Part shown: in pieces, positions 57,976 through 64,000 of the stretch
How positions within the stretch are numbered: position 1 is the stretch's first letter
Layout of the letters: the number at the start of each line of letters is the position of its first letter
Origin: Apostichopus parvimensis
Lineage: Eukaryota; Echinodermata; Holothuroidea; Aspidochirotida; Stichopodidae
Reading direction: 5' to 3'
DNA: 64,000 bases
Assembly: GCA_000934455.1 (NCBI GenBank)
Contig: KN882213.1
Span: 470,960 to 534,959 of the forward strand
The notes under the pieces: model-generated
Seen by the model: the letters and a program-made list of their open reading frames with translations, nothing else
The model's database searches: none
What the model was told of the DNA's origin: nothing
Position numbers and translations under genes: made by a program

Positions 57976-59143
57976 ATATGTAGAGACAAATTTGAGGTAT
58001 AGTTCTGCATTTGCATAATTGAAATATGTCATAAAATTGGAAATCTCAGTGCAAAATGAAAAGTACTTTTCACTTTTAGTTAGTTTGTTTTCGTTCTATA
58101 GCGGTATGAGATATTTTTTACGTTTAAGTAATTTCAAAGTCAGTATAAAACCAAGAATGATCAAATTTGACCATATTGTAGGTTGGGGGGGGGGATGAAT
58201 AGCAGGGAGTCAAATGTTGGACAGAAATATAACACGGTAACACTGTTTCCATCTAAATATTGTATCCATTAGCACGAGAGTAAGTAGCATCATCAGCATA
58301 CAACAATACTTTATTCCTTTCACTTCAATAATAAACCATGTACCTGGTTCAGCTGATGTAAATAGCCAGATATACACAGAGATCATTACAAGGTTTGAGG
58401 TTTTTCTTATTACCGGTTATTTTTAATTTACAACTTCTTGGTGTTATTACTATTATTTTCATATTGAATAGTGCTTTACATATATATCTTATATGCACAT
58501 TAAAAATATGTGATTGGAAGAAGCGGGAAAAATAAATAGGGTTACCAAAATTCAAGTCAAACCTTTAAAGTTATCATCCCAATCATGAACATGGAAGTGT
58601 CTATTAGTGTATTAGTATACATGTCCAGTAGTGTTAATTAAGTGGAGGTGGGAACATGTTGTCTAACTTTGTGTCTAAGATGGAAGCATGCTAAAAGTGA
58701 TCTTCTCAATTATGAACATGGAAGTGACTATTGAACAGTGTCCAAGTTGTTGTGATGAGGGCTATTGGAGAAGGTTGAATGTAAAATTTTAATTTAAATT
58801 TTATTGTCATTTGTTAATGAATGCTACTAGAGGGGATGGGAGGGGGAGAGGGGGTGTAGTATCAGTTCATAACAGAAAGCAATAGCTAGAACATCTGTTT
58901 GAGTGTATGTAATCTTCTGATAACCACTTTCCATAGACTATAATTTTTGCATTATGCACACTAAAAATATGTCCGTCGTACGTGTTAGCATTATACAAAC
59001 GTTATATGACTACTTACTCAGATTGAATACAAGCAAAGTAAACATGGATATCTCCATGGTTTCACGTAGTTTCTTTACAGAATGTCTGTGCCTGTTTTGT
59101 TCTTTTAACTTCCATTTTATTATGAAACAGTGTTCAATTAGTA
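57976..59143. other. Intergenic, G-rich patches
   Basis: Short G-rich runs near 58,185-58,195 and 58,830-58,856 could form quadruplexes. No coding segment is supported. Confidence 0.4.
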
Positions 59144-59383
59144 ATGATACTGAGTGATAAATTACTCAGCAATTTAGCAACAATGTTCAGCAGTAATGGA
59201 GTTTACAGCTCTACACCCAAGGAAAAGTCTCTAGCTAGTCCAAAACTGCAAGCTATAGTGTTCGTCTGCTCAGGAAAACGTAAGACTAACAACGTCACAG
59301 CTGTTATAACAGCAGAGCTGATGAAATTACAAGATAACCTGTTCCTTTCACAACAACAAATATGGGCCAAATACCGATGACAC
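59144..59383 (+). other. Unrecognised open frame with a C-S-G-K-R-K motif
   Basis: A 78-codon frame contains SSNGVYSSTPKEK and LQAIVFVCSGKRKTNNVTAV, followed by ITAELMKLQDN. The 'I-V-F-V-C-S-G-x-x-x-T ... A-x-x-x-E-L' layout vaguely recalls a PTP P-loop and the helix after it. 'cagtaatggagtt' just upstream is identical to the start of the D2 P-loop exon. It could be a decayed exon copy or chance. Low confidence as a gene. Confidence 0.2.
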
Positions 59384-62300
59384 ATTAACACAGATTTTTC
59401 CTCCCTTGCTGATAAAACCAGAACAGCGGTGGTTATTATTGTTACTCGTTGATAAATTCACCTTTTCCACTTTGCGCAAAATGTATTACTTCATTAAACT
59501 GCACGAAAAGTCACTCCATTAAATATTCTAGTGAATCGGTTTGGAGTGATTATAGAGAGCCAGCAGGGGCAGTGATTTCAGACACATTCTAAATGAGCCT
59601 ATTTAAGGTAACATTGCTATTTCAAGTTACAACCATGGCAGCAAGGTTACTTTTCATCTATACTTTAAGATGGAGGTTGTCGTGTTGACACAGTTTGTGT
59701 ACGTTGGCGGCATCATTGTTGACATTTTACTTCCACAGACATCAAGAATGCACGTAGGCGAACGTATATGTGATGAACCGCAAATGAATTTACTGAACCT
59801 GTTTCTATTGGAGTTATCATGCTTTTAATGTTTTCAGACGTACACCTGTATTTGACTTAAATCTTTGACTTCTGCATGAAACAATAGGATTCTAACTTAA
59901 TGGGATCTACAAAGTAACCAAGTTTATGAATTCCACTCGACATTACTTTGGGAGTCATACTTTGGAACTACATACCAATTGAGGGTGATGTTCAGCCAAG
60001 CTTTACTTTTGAATTTATCGTGTTAAAACGAGTTTAGGTTAAACTCAAATGACATTCAACCTTCGTAAATTTTACACGATTAATATCCTGAATTACAAAA
60101 GGGGATCTATATACATAGCCTACCAAACATGAATTACAATAAAGGTGTATCGATTGAATAACAGTGTTTACAAACATCTGTCATCATGACGTTCTATCAA
60201 TTTATAATGATGGGACATCCCAAAGTTTAAACAAAACACTGCAAATCATCTTTCAAAGATTAAGAATCACAATCATTTCCAAACCTAAGCGCACGCTGAC
60301 CGACAGCGCAGCATCATTCATGCATTGCGCTTCCGAATCCCTGTGAGCTATTCAAATAGGATATATAATATCATACAAGCTACAAATATAAGCGAGATGG
60401 AGAAGAAGCTCATGTAGAGTTTGTAAGTCTGATAACATACGGGTAAAGTAAAGTGTTGCAAAGTCGGTTGTCGGAAGTAATTGTATGAATGAACCCTTTG
60501 TTGAAGTATCAAAGTTGTCAAGAAATAATTAAATAAATTATCTTATTATTCAACATGTAGTGAATATATCGAATTGTTTACTAGTGATCTTCTAATACCA
60601 AGGTATATTGATCATCGTCTACTGTTTACTCAAACGAGGACATGGTTCTATGAAATATATAAACATCTATTTATACATATGCCACTGAACAATAAAGACT
60701 CGAGCAAGTTTATGTCTTTCCGGAGTTTTGTACGGGCGCCCTCTATTATCCGTGTTGCCACCATGCTAACTTTTCAGTCAAATTATTGATGTTATGCATT
60801 ACACTGGATCTTTATGAGAATTATCAACTTTATTGATTCATTTACTATATACTTCTGTGCATTTTCGATTTCCTTTCTCAAAATTTCAACATGACATGAA
60901 AAGTCAATATTTCGATGAAACAATGGCAACTTTACATGTTTGTGATAATTTCCAAATAAATAGCCGCAATTACAATTCAAAGGAAAATTAAAGTATTAAA
61001 TGTTTGAAATTTCGAGATTAAACATCTTCAAAGATCCGATTATAACAGGTGTTAAAATAGTTAAGAAGTACGCACTTGCAATTCTGTAAACAGTCATGAA
61101 TTATTAATATCAGTTACAAATTTAACAACGAAAGAATGCTTCCCTTCTTTGTTCCCGCTGGTCAATTGGGGCCCCATGTGTATGGTGCCACAGGAACTCA
61201 TGAGATGTCGGACAACTGTGAAAATGTGAAAGTAAATCACGATCGATAATTATGCAACATATGGCCTAATTCAAGTATCAGTTATTTGGATACAAAGTTT
61301 AAGCTACTTTATTTTTGCAACAACACTATATTAGGTTGAAAATTAAAAATAAGCTCATTCCCCAGCCTTTTTTTTAAAAGAAAATACGAAGAGTCTAGAA
61401 TTTGTTAGGATAAAGAAGTTTACCGAACTGCATTGCGTCTCAGAGGGTCACTCAGTGGATGGTGGGCGTAATGAGTAACATAGACTCCTAAAAATATCAT
61501 GGGTCTTAATAGTTCGTGCGGCTGAATCGTACACGAGCAGAAGCAAATGTATATGATCCTTGCCCAAAGAACTTTTCCTTGATCCCACTGAAACGCACTT
61601 ATTCTTTTTTTTCTAGGTTCGTGCGAAAGAATAAAAAAGAAGCTTAGATTGTGATAACTGGATTCGAAAGAAGCTGATTAAGTACTAGGCAGTAAGTGGG
61701 CATAGTAAGTTAGCCATTTCACACTCCCACATTTGGAAGCATCCAACCGTGCTGTTTGCAGTTTGTGAATAGAGTCACGTGACGAAACTTTGACACCACA
61801 CTAGCCTATACGACAGTAGAATAAACAAATATTGTGGAGGTTGTGAAGCGTGACTAACAAGGTCATATCGATGTCACTTCCTTATTCAGTAGAACACGAA
61901 CTTCCTCAAACTGTGGCTGGCAACTGAGTACAAATAATACCTTCATGCGAAAAAGTAACTATTTTGTCAGACATTTTCTGTTGAATCAAAACATCTTATC
62001 GTTGCATACGCGACGTATGCTGGCTGGCCAGTGCAAAACTTCACAAGATTATTCAACTACAACAGTATCGATGCTCGAAGGTTGAGTTGTACTAGTAACA
62101 CTATGTTTGCTAACTTCGATGTTACGCCGAGTTTCCTTTTCACGGTACTGTTGGCTTGCAATAAGCTGCAACCAAGCAAAACCCAAGGTACGTTGTTCGG
62201 AACTTACAGAGGAGAAGAAGTTCAAAATTTGTTGATGTGAGCCAGTCACAAGACACGTACGGGTATCCAGAACATACCAATAGGCATCGTCCTAGGCTAT

Positions 62301-64000
62301 AGCTAAGTTAGGCTATGTAGGCTACAGTAGGCCCGTTGTGTGGTACACTCACAATTTAGCCTAACGTTAATGTTAGAAATAGCTTAGGGCTCTAGGCCTA
62401 TAGTTCTTCTATAACACATTGTTTTGTATGATAGTATCATGTATTGAAAGGCTTGTTCAGTGCTTAATCCAATGCAAGGCACATGTCATCCAAGTTCATA
62501 GCATATATGCTAGGACTATAGCTCTAACTAGTTGGGGTTTACTAGTACTAGCCTAAGTACTAGTGTCGTGCTGATATCACCAATATCAATTTTGGACGAT
62601 ATCGACCTGATACTAATTCTTTTAAACAGCCAGTATGAAGATCAAATCGCATTTTAAGTAGTGCATTAATACGTAAAGTATCAAAATTCTAATCGGCTGT
62701 AGTAATATTATTATTATTATTTGCAAATGGTTTGCAAATCTCACAAACAGTAACCATGCGTCTTGTAACTTGTAAGGCTCTCATTTTTTTGAATCCCATT
62801 AGTAAGTTAGTAAAACAAAATATGTGCGTATTTTATAACACTGATGTTAGTCTTAGCCTCTTTTAAACTGAAATGATCATATTTCACACCAAGTTGATAA
62901 CGCATGAAACATGTGTGCTAGCATTTTTGTTTTTTTAAAAACTCAATTGTACGTATTATCCTTCCTGTTACTTCTGTTGTGTGACCAACTACTATGTTCA
63001 AATTCATGCATTTAGGCTGCAAGTGTTATACAAACTGCCATCAAATGGAGCCGCAAATTTCTAAGCAAAAATGTTAAAAGATGATATCGTGCGATGAATA
63101 AAACTGATTTCATGTAGAAAGGACAGTTAGCGTATCCTGGCTAAGAACTTTTTCTACCCCTTGAGTTTACCAGAACCAAAACGAAAACACTTTCTTCAAT
63201 TTTACTTTCCATAACAAATTATATCCTACCATTAGCCGGCTATACTAAAATTAGGCCTAGCCAAAATTAGCAAGAGCTTCATGTTTGAAATATTTCGTAA
63301 AGCAACCAGCATCAAATTGTGATACACAAATTTGATTCTCCAAATAGAATCTTTTTATGCATTGATGGTTTAACAAACTTCATCCATGATACTCTTTGCA
63401 GCTTTTAAAAAAGATGTGCAATGTTTTAAAATTATTTAGTAAGGCGTTTCCAAGCGTATCTTTCATTCTCAGCGAATCCTCACAAGCCCTGGAGGTGCAA
63501 CTTAGTGTGATAGGCTTCTATAGTTATATACTTCATTAATTATCAGATGTGTTTCAACGTCACATACGTTACTTCTTATTGTGTTTGACCGCGGTGCATT
63601 GTTCATAGGTCTGAATATGCCATGTTTACAACTTTTGATTGTACAAAACGTTTCTTGGATTCTTGCCAATATTTGAAAGGGCAACTTGTTCACTCGTATT
63701 ACAGCGGCCATAGTGGTGAAATTTACTTGAACGTGCAACAAAGGCTGCTACGTGTAACGTTCAGTGGCCTGCAAGGTCAGATTGCTGTTGGTAAATATTT
63801 TCAGAACTTGCGTCTTGTGTCTTGGCCAGCTGAACGGCATATTGAACACTGGCTATTAATCCAAATTGAAATTGAGGCTTAATAAATGGGGTTTTGAACA
63901 GATTAATAATCACCGCAAGTAACAAGAAGTGACTTTGTTGTGAAAAAAAGGTTCACCCTTTTCAGCAGTGAGGCTAAATTTTACCGATACCGATATGCCG
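59384..64000. other. Intergenic, no confident gene
   Basis: Several short frames on both strands lack domains, splice context or similarity to the rest of the window. A GTCACGTGAC palindrome lies at 61,774-61,783, and (ATT)n near 62,706-62,722. A neighbouring gene may begin beyond the window. Confidence 0.4.

Noticed and set aside
62031-62249. Overlapping frames on both strands near 62.1 kb
   Set aside because: No domain content and mutually overlapping on opposite strands; no support for a gene.

Overview
The window looks like an invertebrate deuterostome genome, most likely a marine echinoderm or close relative. It is AT-rich, with long introns, many small interspersed repeats, and a cell-surface gene built from EGF, HYR, Ig and FN3 modules. 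The species assignment is inference only. No bacterial genes, rRNA, free-standing tRNA or CRISPR array is visible.

One host gene dominates the window on the + strand. Its 28 visible exons run from 12,820 to a stop codon at 57,475 and encode about 1,360 residues of a receptor-type protein tyrosine phosphatase (RPTP). Domain order is four calcium-binding-type EGF modules, one HYR module, a small eight-cysteine module, an Ig-like module, two FN3 modules, a transmembrane helix, a tyrosine-rich juxtamembrane region of about 149 residues, and two PTP domains (D1, D2). The signal-peptide exon lies outside the window or is not recognisable. A 130-base assembly gap (57,048-57,177) cuts the D2 exon that follows the P-loop.

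The most notable point is that both PTP domains look catalytically dead. In D1 the WPD loop reads WKY, the P-loop reads HCSNGVGATG (the CX5R arginine is alanine), the KNRY motif reads KNFF and the first Q-loop glutamine is leucine. In D2 the WPD position reads CPG and the P-loop reads HCINGVGLSA. The juxtamembrane exon carries an ITAM-like pair (YIAL, 11 residues, YQDL) plus YEDV and YEVP. The protein therefore looks like a phosphotyrosine-docking pseudophosphatase receptor rather than an enzyme.

A second theme is 'exon ghosts': degenerate partial copies beside many intact exons (HYR, Ig, second FN3, juxtamembrane, three D1 exons, and one D2 exon twice). A diverged copy of the fourth EGF exon and its downstream intron lies at 7.8-8.2 kb. 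Two D1 ghosts keep the same inactivating residues, so the loss of catalysis is older than those duplications.

Layout: 1-12.8 kb holds repeats, MITEs and the EGF ghost. 12.8-28.5 kb holds the EGF exons in repeat-laden introns that share duplicated blocks. 28.5-42.3 kb holds the rest of the ectodomain and the transmembrane exon. 42.9-57.5 kb holds the cytoplasmic exons. 57.5-64 kb holds the 3' UTR and then sequence with no confident gene.
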